A stretch of DNA of 64,000 nucleotides from Pseudomonas sp. Irchel s3b2 (GTDB taxonomy: Bacteria > Pseudomonadota > Gammaproteobacteria > Pseudomonadales > Pseudomonadaceae): assembly GCF_900187445.1 (NCBI RefSeq), contig NZ_FYEB01000004.1:248001-312000 (forward strand), given 5' to 3'. Made by a program: the position numbers and the translations under genes. Position 1 is the stretch's first letter, and every line of letters starts with the position of its first letter. The notes beneath the pieces were generated by a model. The model ran no database searches. It saw only the letters and a program-made list of their open reading frames with translations, and was not told the origin of the DNA. Below, piece after piece: positions 22,571-30,533 of this stretch.

Positions 22571-22596
22571 CTGTAGGAGCGAGCTTGCTCCTACAG
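22571..22596. repeat. Single REP hairpin
   Basis: CTGTAGGAGCGAG-CTTGCTCCTACAG folds into a near-perfect hairpin and is the core of the REP family also seen at 12561-12650. It sits between the convergent lipoprotein and GNAT genes and overlaps neither. Confidence 0.85.
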
Positions 22597-22597
22597 G

Positions 22598-23029
22598 TCA
22601 AGCGTCGTTCATCAACCGCTTCTGAAAAAAGAAGCGCTTATGGCCCGGCGGGTAATCGGCGATGTGCCCCAACTCGCTGTAGCCGTGTTTCTTGTAAAAC
22701 TCCGGAGCCTGGAAGTCGAAGGTGTCCAGCCAGATCCCCACGCATTCCTTTTCCCGCGCCAGGTCTTCGGCCATCTGCATCAGCTTCGAGCCCATCCCTT
22801 GTCCCCGGGCCTGCTCCGGCACCGACAACAACTCGATGAAAAACCACTGGTAAAACACTCGGCCGTAAAGCCCGCCGAGAATCTCGTCGTTGTCATTGCG
22901 TACCAGCAAAGCAATCTGCTCTGACACCGTGGTTCCAACCTTTGAAGCGTTGTAGGCACGCAGCGGTGTGAGGATCGCCTCGCGTTCTTCCTGAGTGGCA
23001 TTTTTCGACAATTCGACTCGCAGGGTCAT
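22598..23029 (-). CDS. GNAT family N-acetyltransferase
   Basis: The 143-residue protein has the GNAT fold pattern: the acetyl-CoA P-loop ARGQGMGSKLMQMAEDLA (about 75-92) preceded by the strand FFIELLSVPE, and the later segment FDFQAPEFYKKHGYSELGH typical of motif B. The sequence resembles a common Pseudomonas subfamily without an assigned substrate. It is convergent with the lipoprotein gene. Confidence 0.88.
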   Translation of the reverse strand: MTLRVELSKNATQEEREAILTPLRAYNASKVGTTVSEQIALLVRNDNDEILGGLYGRVFYQWFFIELLSVPEQARGQGMGSKLMQMAEDLAREKECVGIWLDTFDFQAPEFYKKHGYSELGHIADYPPGHKRFFFQKRLMNDA

Positions 23030-23185
23030 GAGCTACATCCTTATGGCAATGAACGCAGAGCCTATCCCGGTCGCAGCGATTGTTCTATCCCCCGGAATTT
23101 GAGAAATCCGTCGATCGTGGTTTCGGGGCTTTTCTTTTTTCGCCTAACATTGACGCTTTCTGACGAACATAAGGATGGGATTGTC

Positions 23186-23779
23186 ATGTCGAACACAGCC
23201 GAGCGGGTCAACATCATCGAGTCCCAGGTGCTGTCCCACGACTGGTATCTGCTGAAGAAAATCACTTTCAATTATTTGCGCAACAACGGCGACTGGCAGC
23301 GTCAGACTCGCGAGGTCTATGACCGCGGCAATGGCGCGGCGATTTTGCTGTTCAATCGCGAGAAGAAAACCGTTGTGCTGACCCGCCAGTTCAGGCTGCC
23401 GGTGTTCGTCAACGGCCACGATGGTTTGCTGATTGAAGTGGCCGCCGGGCTGCTGGAAGGCGCTGCGCCTGAAGAGCGCATTCGCGCTGAGGCCGAAGAG
23501 GAAACCGGCTATCGCGTCCATCATGTGCAGAAGGTTTTCGAAGCCTACATGAGCCCCGGTTCGGTGACTGAGAAGCTGCATTTTTTTGTGGCCGAGTACG
23601 ACGCCTCTTCGAAAGTCAGTGATGGCGGCGGGCTGGAGGAAGAAACCGAAGAACTGGAAGTGCTGGAATGGAAGTTCGACGACGCGCTGGCGGCGTTTTA
23701 TCGCGGGGAGATCTGCGATGCCAAGACCATCATGCTGCTGCAGTATGCGGCGATGAAGGATGTCTTCGGCGCGGTTTGA
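23186..23779 (+). CDS. nudK: NudK-like Nudix hydrolase (GDP-mannose pyrophosphatase family)
   Basis: NudK hydrolyses GDP-mannose and related nucleoside diphosphate sugars. The ATG at 23186 gives 197 residues (MSNTAERVNIIESQVLSHD), close to E. coli NudK in length. The Nudix box is GLLEGAAPEERIRAEAEEET near 91-110, with a conserved upstream REVYDRGNGAAILLF strand. The LFN and MSPGSVTEKLHFF segments are typical of the ADP-ribose/GDP-mannose group. Substrate is by family resemblance only. Confidence 0.88.
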   Translation: MSNTAERVNIIESQVLSHDWYLLKKITFNYLRNNGDWQRQTREVYDRGNGAAILLFNREKKTVVLTRQFRLPVFVNGHDGLLIEVAAGLLEGAAPEERIRAEAEEETGYRVHHVQKVFEAYMSPGSVTEKLHFFVAEYDASSKVSDGGGLEEETEELEVLEWKFDDALAAFYRGEICDAKTIMLLQYAAMKDVFGAV

Positions 23780-23913
23780 GCCGGTGCGGTTTTACAAGTG
23801 CAGTTCATCTGATTCGAGAGAGCGTTCAGGCACAATGGTCGAGCATTTCGGCACAATAACCAGCCTTTGCTCTCTCTAAACTCGTGCCTCACCAACACTC
23901 AGATGAGGTCACG

Positions 23914-24453
23914 ATGAACATCAGAATAATCCTCTGCGCATTGTCCATGGGAGTCGCCCTCACGGGCCACGCTGCCGACTTCTCGCTGACGAGCCAGGAC
24001 ATTGGGGAAAACCGCCCGCTGACCAGTCGCGAAGTGTTCCAGGGCTTTGGTTGCGAAGGGGGTAATACTTCTCCCGAACTTTCCTGGCGCAACGCCCCGG
24101 CGGGCACCAAAAGTTACGCGATCACGGTCTACGATCCTGATGCGCCGACCGGCAGCGGCTGGTGGCATTGGACGGTGGTCAACTTACCCGCTTCAACCAG
24201 CAGTTTGCCAAGAGGGGTCGGTTCGAACCTGCCTGCTGGCGCAGTACAGGGGCGAACCGATTATGGACAGCCTGGATTTGGCGGGGCTTGCCCCCCTGTA
24301 GGGGATAAACCGCATCGCTATCAATTCACCGTATGGGCGTTGAAAGTCGATAAGCTACCCCTCGACAACCAGGCCAGCGGAGCCTTGGTGGGCTATATGC
24401 TCAATGCCAACGCCTTGGCCAAAGCGACCATTACTTCAACTTACGGACGTTAA
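23914..24453 (+). CDS. Periplasmic YbhB/YbcL family Raf kinase inhibitor-like (PEBP) protein
   Basis: Phosphatidylethanolamine-binding-protein fold. The ATG at 23914 starts a Sec signal peptide (MNIRIILCALSMGVALTGHA), so the 179-residue precursor is exported. The PEBP core is clear: EGGNTSPELSWRNAPAGTKSYAITVYDPDAP and GWWHWTVVNLPA, with the ligand-site DPDAP and HW residues. Function in bacteria is poorly known. An AraC-type gene begins five bases after its stop, so the two may be one transcript. Confidence 0.9.
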   Translation: MNIRIILCALSMGVALTGHAADFSLTSQDIGENRPLTSREVFQGFGCEGGNTSPELSWRNAPAGTKSYAITVYDPDAPTGSGWWHWTVVNLPASTSSLPRGVGSNLPAGAVQGRTDYGQPGFGGACPPVGDKPHRYQFTVWALKVDKLPLDNQASGALVGYMLNANALAKATITSTYGR

Positions 24454-24458
24454 GAACG

Positions 24459-25277
24459 ATGCGCCCTTGTTTCGGCATACAGCACCGGGAAAATATTATC
24501 GATGCTTGTGTCATACGGGCGCGACAGCCCCATACATTGCAACGGGTGCCGATATTCGCTACGACCTTGTGTCGAGTGCGGCAGGGGGAAAAACTGCTGC
24601 AATGGGATGACCGGCAGATGCGTGCAGGGCCGCAACATCTGATTCTGATGCCGGCCGGGCGCGAGCTTGGCATCTCAAACTTCCCTGGCCTTCACGGTCA
24701 CTACATCGCCGATGTGGTGACCTTTCCCGGTTCGACACTGCGTAGTTTCAGCAGCCGATATGGCCAGCAGATCATGAGCCATCGCCGTGCCCTGAAGACA
24801 GATCTATGTGTCCCTCTGGACAGGCATACAACACAGGCATGGGATCAGTTATTGGCCTCGATCAATGCGAATGCTCCAGATGCATTACGCACCCACTATG
24901 GGGAAGCGGTTCTTCTGAGCCTGTGTCTTGGTGGTCAGGCCGGACCGCTGCTGATGGATCGCAACGATCCCCTGCGCGAACGGGTGCAGCAGCTTGTAAT
25001 GAGCAGCCCGGAGAGAGACTGGACTGTTGCGGACGTCGCACAACACCTGAACCTTGGCGAGTCGACTTTGCGTCGCCAACTGGCCAATGAAGGGGACAGT
25101 TTCAGGAATATTCTGGAAAGTGTTCGACTGGCAACGGCGTTGCAATGGCTGCAAACCACGTCTCGTCCCATCGGTGAAATTGCCGGTGCCAGCGGTTACG
25201 CCTCGGCTTCACGTTTTGCAGTGCGCTTTCGCTCACACTATGGCTTGTCGCCACGGGAATTACGGGCGGCGATTTAG
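24459..25277 (+). CDS. AraC family transcriptional regulator
   Basis: The 272-residue regulator has an N-terminal ligand-binding half and a C-terminal AraC/XylS DNA-binding domain (about 165-270). The first HTH is around WTVADVAQHLNLGESTLRRQL and the second around RPIGEIAGASGYASASRFAVRF, followed by GLSPRELR. It lies five bases downstream of the PEBP gene. The target is unknown; cognate regulation of the PEBP gene is a plausible guess only. Confidence 0.9.
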   Translation: MRPCFGIQHRENIIDACVIRARQPHTLQRVPIFATTLCRVRQGEKLLQWDDRQMRAGPQHLILMPAGRELGISNFPGLHGHYIADVVTFPGSTLRSFSSRYGQQIMSHRRALKTDLCVPLDRHTTQAWDQLLASINANAPDALRTHYGEAVLLSLCLGGQAGPLLMDRNDPLRERVQQLVMSSPERDWTVADVAQHLNLGESTLRRQLANEGDSFRNILESVRLATALQWLQTTSRPIGEIAGASGYASASRFAVRFRSHYGLSPRELRAAI

Positions 25278-25295
25278 GCAGTTTGTGTGAGTCCG

Positions 25296-25814
25296 TTAGA
25301 TAAACAAATCATCCATCCTGCCAGCCCCGTGGCACTCGTACCCTTCCAGTGTCAGTAGCCGTTCCTTAGCCTCAAGCCCACCGGCAAACCCCGTCAGTTT
25401 CCCTGACGCACCGATCACCCGATGACACGGCGCGACAATTGAAATCGGATTCTTGCCATTAGCCGCACCCACCGCCCGAACCGCACTGGGATTGCCGATT
25501 TGCCGGGCAATCTCGCTGTAGCTGCGAGTCTCGCCAAACGGAATCGTAAGTAGCGCCTGCCACACCTTCTGCTGAAATTCCGTCCCGGAAAAATCCAGTT
25601 CCAACTCGAAACGGTTACGCGTGCCGGCGAAGTATTCCTGCAACTGCTGTGCGGTGCGCACCAGGATCGGGTTGTCCGCTGATTCAGTCATCGGCCCAAG
25701 CCTTACCCGACCCGGTTTGTCGTTTTCCCAGAGGATGGCCGCCAGTCGCGCACCTTTCGCGACCAGTTTCAATTCGCCGACCGGAGACGCCAGGGTAGTG
25801 AAGGTGTAGGACAT
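25296..25814 (-). CDS. ogt: Methylated-DNA--[protein]-cysteine S-methyltransferase
   Basis: Suicide repair protein that removes methyl from O6-methylguanine. The ATG at 25814, with GGAG nine bases upstream, gives 172 residues. The alkyl-acceptor site is APCHRVIGASGKLTGFAGGL, with Cys130, and the DNA-binding helix FQQKVWQALLTIPFGETRSY precedes it. I excluded an upstream extension to 25952, which is not like the family. It is convergent with the AraC gene. It is the Ogt type because the N-terminal Ada domains are absent. Confidence 0.93.
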   Translation of the reverse strand: MSYTFTTLASPVGELKLVAKGARLAAILWENDKPGRVRLGPMTESADNPILVRTAQQLQEYFAGTRNRFELELDFSGTEFQQKVWQALLTIPFGETRSYSEIARQIGNPSAVRAVGAANGKNPISIVAPCHRVIGASGKLTGFAGGLEAKERLLTLEGYECHGAGRMDDLFI

Positions 25815-25966
25815 GCCGGCGGACTCCGTAAAAGTGCTGAACAGGGGACTCAGCATACTGCCTCGTCGGGGAGGCGCAATACGCAATCCCAGCCATACTT
25901 GCCTACTGCTCTTGAACCGTTCCCTCTGTTTTTGAACAGAACCTAAAAACAAAAAGAGACTGACTC

Positions 25967-27694
25967 ATGAAGTTCGAACCTTTTACCAAATCGCTCGTGG
26001 CAACCGCATTGGCGCTGAGTTGCCTGACCGCCCATGCGGCCTCCGTCGCCCCGGTCGCGGCCGAAAACGGCATGGTCGTCACCGCCCAGCATCTGGCCAG
26101 CCACGTCGGCGTCGATGTGCTCAAGAATGGCGGCAACGCCGTCGATGCCGCCGTTGCGGTGGGTTATGCGCTGGCGGTGGTGTACCCCGCGGCGGGCAAC
26201 CTGGGTGGCGGCGGTTTCATGACGATTCAATTGGCGGACGGGCGCAAGACCTTCCTCGACTTCCGTGAAAAAGCCCCGCTGGCCGCGACCCCCGACATGT
26301 ACCTCGACAAAGCGGGCAACGTCATCCCGGACCTGAGCACCCGCGGTCATCTTGCCGTTGGCGTGCCGGGCACCGTTTCGGGCATGGAACTGGCCCTGAA
26401 AAAATACGGTACCAAACCCCGCAAGGAAGTGATCGCCCCGGCGATCAAGCTTGCCGAAGACGGTTTTGTGCTGGAGCAGGGCGATGTCGACTTGCTGGAG
26501 TACGCCACCGACGTCTTCAAGAAAGACATGCGCGACTCGGGCTCGATCTTCCTGAGCAATGGCGAGCCGATGCAGGTCGGCCAGAAACTCGTACAAAAAG
26601 ACTTGAGCAAAACCCTGCGGGAAATTTCCGAAAAGGGCGCCGACGGTTTCTATAAAGGCTGGGTGGCCGACGCCATCGTCACCTCCAGTCAGGCCAACAA
26701 GGGCATCATCACCCAGGCCGACCTCGACAAATACCAGACCCGCGAACTGGCGCCGATCGAGTGCGATTACCGTGGCTATCATGTGGTCTCGGCGCCACCG
26801 CCAAGCTCCGGTGGCGTGGTGATCTGCGAGATCATGAACATCCTCGACGGCTACCCGATGAAAGACCTGGGCTTCCGCTCGGCTCAGGCGATGCACTACC
26901 AGATTGAAGCGATGCGCCACGCGTATGTGGACCGCAACAGCTACCTCGGCGACCCGGACTTCGTGAAAAATCCGATCACCCATCTGCTGGATAAAAACTA
27001 CGCGACCAAAATTCGCGAAGTCATCGACCCGCAGAAGGCCGGCGTATCCCGCGAGATTAAACCCGGCGTAGCGCCCCACGAAGGCAGCAACACCACCCAT
27101 TACTCGATCGTCGACAAATGGGGCAACGCGGTGTCGGTGACCTACACCCTCAACGATTGGTTCGGCGCCGGCGTCATGGCGAGCAAAACCGGGGTCATCC
27201 TCAACGATGAAATGGACGACTTCACCTCGAAAATCGGCGTGCCGAACATGTACGGTCTGGTGCAGGGCGAAGCCAACGCCATCGCCCCCGGCAAAGCGCC
27301 GCTGTCGTCCATGAGCCCGACCATCGTCACCAAGGACGGCAAGGTCGTCATGGTTGTCGGCACCCCCGGTGGCAGCCGCATCATCACCGCAACCCTGCTG
27401 ACCATCCTCAACGTGATCGACTACGGCATGAACATCCAGGAAGCGGTGGATGCGCCGCGTTTCCACCAGCAATGGCTGCCGGAAGAAACCAACCTGGAGA
27501 ACTTCGCCACCAGCCCGGACACCAAGAAGATGCTCGAAAGCTGGGGGCATAAATTTGCCGGGCCGCAGGACCCGAACCATATCGCAGCTATTCTGGTAGG
27601 TGCGCCTTCACTGGAAGGCAAGCCAGTGGGCAAGAACCGCTTCTATGGAGCGAACGATCCACGGCGTAATACCGGGTTGTCACTCGGTTACTAA
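25967..27694 (+). CDS. ggt: Periplasmic gamma-glutamyltransferase
   Basis: Ggt hydrolyses glutathione and other gamma-glutamyl compounds and is made as a precursor that self-cleaves into two subunits. The 575 residues begin with a signal peptide (cleavage near AHA). The autocleavage/nucleophile is Thr376 in NTTHYSIVDKWGNAVSVTYT, and the oxyanion-loop segments GGGGFM and GGSRIITATLL are present. The length and order match periplasmic bacterial GGTs. An isochorismatase-like hydrolase follows after about 135 bases with its own ribosome site. Confidence 0.95.
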   Translation: MKFEPFTKSLVATALALSCLTAHAASVAPVAAENGMVVTAQHLASHVGVDVLKNGGNAVDAAVAVGYALAVVYPAAGNLGGGGFMTIQLADGRKTFLDFREKAPLAATPDMYLDKAGNVIPDLSTRGHLAVGVPGTVSGMELALKKYGTKPRKEVIAPAIKLAEDGFVLEQGDVDLLEYATDVFKKDMRDSGSIFLSNGEPMQVGQKLVQKDLSKTLREISEKGADGFYKGWVADAIVTSSQANKGIITQADLDKYQTRELAPIECDYRGYHVVSAPPPSSGGVVICEIMNILDGYPMKDLGFRSAQAMHYQIEAMRHAYVDRNSYLGDPDFVKNPITHLLDKNYATKIREVIDPQKAGVSREIKPGVAPHEGSNTTHYSIVDKWGNAVSVTYTLNDWFGAGVMASKTGVILNDEMDDFTSKIGVPNMYGLVQGEANAIAPGKAPLSSMSPTIVTKDGKVVMVVGTPGGSRIITATLLTILNVIDYGMNIQEAVDAPRFHQQWLPEETNLENFATSPDTKKMLESWGHKFAGPQDPNHIAAILVGAPSLEGKPVGKNRFYGANDPRRNTGLSLGY

Positions 27695-27830
27695 AGCAGG
27701 CGATCAGCGGCCACCTGAACTCCCCGGGTGGCCCCGATCTCCGATCCTCGAACGCAGCCTCGACAGCTGCTACAGACCAGAAAGGGAGTTGTAATCCATC
27801 GTTTTACCGACCTATCTAAGGAAGGAAGCC

Positions 27831-28361
27831 ATGAGCACCGCACTCCTGATCATTGATGTCCAACGCGCGCTGTGCATCGGCGAGTATGAATGCTTCGACA
27901 TCAAGCGCGTCATCGACACCATCAACGATCTCAGCACCAAAGCCCGGGCCGCCGACATCCCGGTCATCCTGATCCAACACGAAGAAGGCGACCTGCTGCA
28001 ATACGGCGGCGAAGGCTGGCAACTGGCCGACGGTCTGAAGACCTCCCCCCAAGACCTGCACGTGTACAAAACCACCCCGGATTCGTTCTACCAGACCGAC
28101 TTGCATGAACAGCTGCAAGAGCTGGAAGCCGACCGTCTGATCATCTGCGGTCTGCAAACCGACTACTGCATCAACGCCACCGTCCGCCAGGCGCATCAAT
28201 TGGGTTACGACGTCGTGCTGGTGGCCGACGCCCATTCCACCATCGACAACGGCATGATGAGCGCCGAAGACATCATCGCCGAACACAACAAGGATCTGGC
28301 GCACTTGACCGGCTCCGTGGCGCGGATCGATGTGATGCCGGCCAGCGAAATCAAAGTCTGA
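27831..28361 (+). CDS. Isochorismatase-family cysteine hydrolase
   Basis: Small amidohydrolase fold with the catalytic triad visible at Asp9 (LLIIDVQRALCIG), Lys80 (HVYKTTPDSFY) and Cys113 (LQTDYCINATVRQA). The 176-residue length matches nicotinamidase and isochorismatase-like cysteine hydrolases. Residues around the Cys are those of the generic cysteine hydrolase subfamily, so the substrate cannot be read from sequence. An AAGGAAGGAAG ribosome site precedes the ATG. Confidence 0.92.
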   Translation: MSTALLIIDVQRALCIGEYECFDIKRVIDTINDLSTKARAADIPVILIQHEEGDLLQYGGEGWQLADGLKTSPQDLHVYKTTPDSFYQTDLHEQLQELEADRLIICGLQTDYCINATVRQAHQLGYDVVLVADAHSTIDNGMMSAEDIIAEHNKDLAHLTGSVARIDVMPASEIKV

Positions 28362-28476
28362 AAACACCGCCAGTCCCGTGGCGGGCGAGCTTGCGCGCCT
28401 GGGGCTGGACGCAATCGCTGCGCCTATGGCATGGTCCAAAAAAATAATACGCCATGCAGCGAACGGGATCAGAGCG

Positions 28477-29499
28477 ATGGAGGAGGGTGATGAGGTCGGC
28501 GCCAAGACGTCGATGGCAACGCTGCAAGCATTCAATCGTTGCGTGTTGCACCTGGGGCGTCTTGCCCGGGATCGCGGTGCATCGCAGTTCATTGCGGACG
28601 GCCTGCAGGCATTTAGCCAACTGGTGCCCTTCGCTTCGGCCTGGTGGGGCGAGATGTCTGCGTCAGGCGTCGATGTTTCGCCCAGAAACTGGATGCACGG
28701 GCGAATCAATCTGCCCGAGTCGTTTGCCGCCGAGTGGCATACCTGTGCGCGCAACGACAAATTCTCCCATGACACCATGAGTCGACCCGGTGAGGTCTTG
28801 CGCGACAGCGGCTTCACCGACCCCAATGAAGAAGTGAACGTTTTCGCTCGGCGCCACGACCTTTACTACCTGATGTGCATCACCTTCGAGTTACCCGAAA
28901 GCGGTTTGATGTTCTTCGTCTGTCTCTACCGAGGCATTGAGGCTTCGGCTTTCAACGACAGCGAGGCCGATCTGTTTTCGGCCTTCTGCGACCATCTGTT
29001 GCAGCTATGGCGATTCCAGGTGCAGGACATGATCCGTTTCGACACAGGCAACGGGGCGTCGGACTTTGGTGTCGCGCGCATGGATGGCAGCTTGCTGTAC
29101 GTGGGGGCAACGCTGTGTGCAGCCATTGAACGTGAGTTACCCGGCTGGAACGGTTCAATGCTTCCCGCGCAGGTGATCGCACAACTGCAAAAGGCACCCT
29201 GCGTGATGCGTCTGGGCCGCTGCGCCCTGACACTGACCCCCAACGCCGAGCACGTCATCCTGTCGCTCGAAGCCCAGTCGCGCGGGGCGATGCTTGCGCC
29301 ACGCGAGCGAACGGCAGCCATGCTGTTCGCCGCCGGCCATTCCTACAAGGAAATCGCCAAAATCCTTGAGTTGAGTCCTGCGACAGTCCGCACCTATCTG
29401 CGCAACTGCTACTTGCAACTGGGTGTGAAGAGCAAGGTGGAACTGGGTTCGGTTCTGCGTTCAGCGACCTCGGCCTCGGAGACGACACGTCCTTTGTAG
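28477..29499 (+). CDS. LuxR-type helix-turn-helix transcriptional regulator
   Basis: The protein carries a C-terminal LuxR/FixJ helix-turn-helix (LAPRERTAAMLFAAGHSYKEIAKILELSP then TVRTYLRNCYLQLGVKSKVEL) preceded by about 275 residues without a receiver signature. The N-terminal part could be a GAF-like sensory region, but I cannot prove it. From the ATG at 28477 it has 340 residues; in-frame ATG or GTG codons further upstream (back to 28378) make the start uncertain. A REP pair overlaps the stop. Confidence 0.85.
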   Translation: MEEGDEVGAKTSMATLQAFNRCVLHLGRLARDRGASQFIADGLQAFSQLVPFASAWWGEMSASGVDVSPRNWMHGRINLPESFAAEWHTCARNDKFSHDTMSRPGEVLRDSGFTDPNEEVNVFARRHDLYYLMCITFELPESGLMFFVCLYRGIEASAFNDSEADLFSAFCDHLLQLWRFQVQDMIRFDTGNGASDFGVARMDGSLLYVGATLCAAIERELPGWNGSMLPAQVIAQLQKAPCVMRLGRCALTLTPNAEHVILSLEAQSRGAMLAPRERTAAMLFAAGHSYKEIAKILELSPATVRTYLRNCYLQLGVKSKVELGSVLRSATSASETTRPL

Positions 29500-29576
29500 G
29501 AGCGAGGCTTGCCCGCGAAGAACGATAACGCGGTGTGCCAGACCTGACGCCTTCGCGGGCAAGCCTCGCTCCTACA
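29495..29576. repeat. Inverted REP pair after the LuxR gene
   Basis: TGTAGGAGCGAGGCTTGCCCGCGAAG at the left is matched by its reverse complement at the right, spaced by about 28 bases. This REPIN subtype has GGCTTGCC in place of AGCTTGCT. Its left end overlaps the last few codons of the LuxR gene. Confidence 0.9.
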
Positions 29577-29596
29577 GGGGAATGGAGCTCACGTTT

Positions 29597-29953
29597 CTAA
29601 GGGGTATCGATTTTATCCAGCACGCGGTTCGCCGTGATCTCCGCCACCATTATGCTGTTTGAAATGCCCAGCAGGGCGTAACGCGATTCACCCTCCAGAT
29701 GATCCACCAACTGATGGACCATCACATCGACCGAGGCCAGCGTCTCGACCAAAAAAACCGCCAGGGTTTCGGCTGTGGCCTCTGGGGCCACGACAAACAG
29801 CTTGCTGGGGTTACGCGCGGTGGCTTTGATATCGGCATTCGACGGGAAGTGGAAGTTGAGGGCGCGTTCGGCGGCCTCGTTGAGTTTTTTTGAATCGGGT
29901 TCGTAAGGGGACACTGAATCGGTGTCCGGCGGGTTCGGTGAAGGCTTTATCAT
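29597..29953 (-). CDS. Small Pseudomonas protein, DUF6124/DUF3077-like
   Basis: 118-residue acidic protein beginning MIKPSPNPPDTDSVSPYEPD and continuing as helical segments (SKKLNEAAERALNF, then AETLAVFLVETLASVDVMVHQLVDHLEG). The pattern of proline-rich N-terminus plus two amphipathic helices matches a family present in multiple copies in Pseudomonas genomes and annotated DUF6124 or DUF3077. I cannot name a function. Its start codon is immediately preceded on the minus strand by a dense set of inverted repeats at 29956-30081, described separately. Confidence 0.75.
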   Translation of the reverse strand: MIKPSPNPPDTDSVSPYEPDSKKLNEAAERALNFHFPSNADIKATARNPSKLFVVAPEATAETLAVFLVETLASVDVMVHQLVDHLEGESRYALLGISNSIMVAEITANRVLDKIDTP

Positions 29954-29955
29954 AT

Positions 29956-30081
29956 GCTGAGTTACCTAATGGTGTGCCGACCCTCCTGCTGCTAACGAAG
30001 AGGGTGGCAGCTGTACGCAGGTTAGCAGACCGGGGAACTCAGCAATCCGGCGCGCCCGAGGGCGCCCTACGTACAGCCACC
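29956..30081 (-). ncRNA. Candidate structured leader RNA of the DUF6124-like gene
   Basis: Five perfect or near-perfect pairings lie in 126 bases: GCTGAGTT (29956-29963) with AACTCAGC (30036-30043), ACCCTC (29980-29985) with GAGGGT (30000-30005), and CTGCTAAC (29989-29996) with GTTAGCAG (30021-30028). Also GGTGG plus CTGTACG (30003-30017, bulge CAG) with CGTACAGCCACC (30070-30081), and GCGCCC-GA-GGGCGC (30052-30065). Several cross each other, so it must be a pseudoknot or a set of alternative folds. On the minus strand the AACTCAGC next to AGG lies just before the start ATG at 29953, so pairing there could mask ribosome binding. Conservation not checked. Confidence 0.6.
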
Positions 30082-30533
30082 ATCAAGTTACAGGCAATGA
30101 AAATACCTGCATGACAGATGCACGCACAGCCGAGTTATCGCGGGCTGCTAAACCCGATCACTGATGAGCAGTGACACGAATCAAGTTACCGAGTGACCCC
30201 AAGGCGCACAAGCCGGCGGATTCTGGTGCAGCCGTAGGCAACGGCGCAAGGTTTTGTAGCTTTCAGGACGTAACGTTGAGGTTTTTTAAACAAGCCTCTT
30301 CGGTCAATGTTGACTGTGCCGCCGTCTTCGCGAGCAAGTCGGATCGCCGCACCGCCGCTCCCACAGGTTCCGCCGCTACACCCGATCGGACCCCTGTCAT
30401 TTAATTACCTCACCCCTCCTCATTTGTAGAGGTCCATCCGACGCCTGCGCCCTATAGGGTATGCCTGCATACCAGAGGCTTGCGGCCGTCTGTTCGGGCC
30501 ACTTCCAAAACTATAAGAATAGAGGTGAGGCAG
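30082..30533. other. Gene-free region with a degenerate REP
   Basis: About 450 bases upstream of the first amidohydrolase. I see only low-quality open frames. Around 30329-30370 the text TCTTCGCGAGCAAGTCGGATC and GCTCCCACAGG looks like a decayed REP pair. The last 20 bases supply a ribosome site (AGAGGTGAGG) to the following gene. Confidence 0.5.

Noticed and set aside
25943..27580. Minus-strand 545-codon open frame over ggt
   Set aside because: Shadow of ggt with His/Asp/Arg-rich text typical of antisense translations.
29495..29576. Possible CRISPR-like repeat
   Set aside because: Only two inverted copies around a variable centre; this is a REP pair, not an array.
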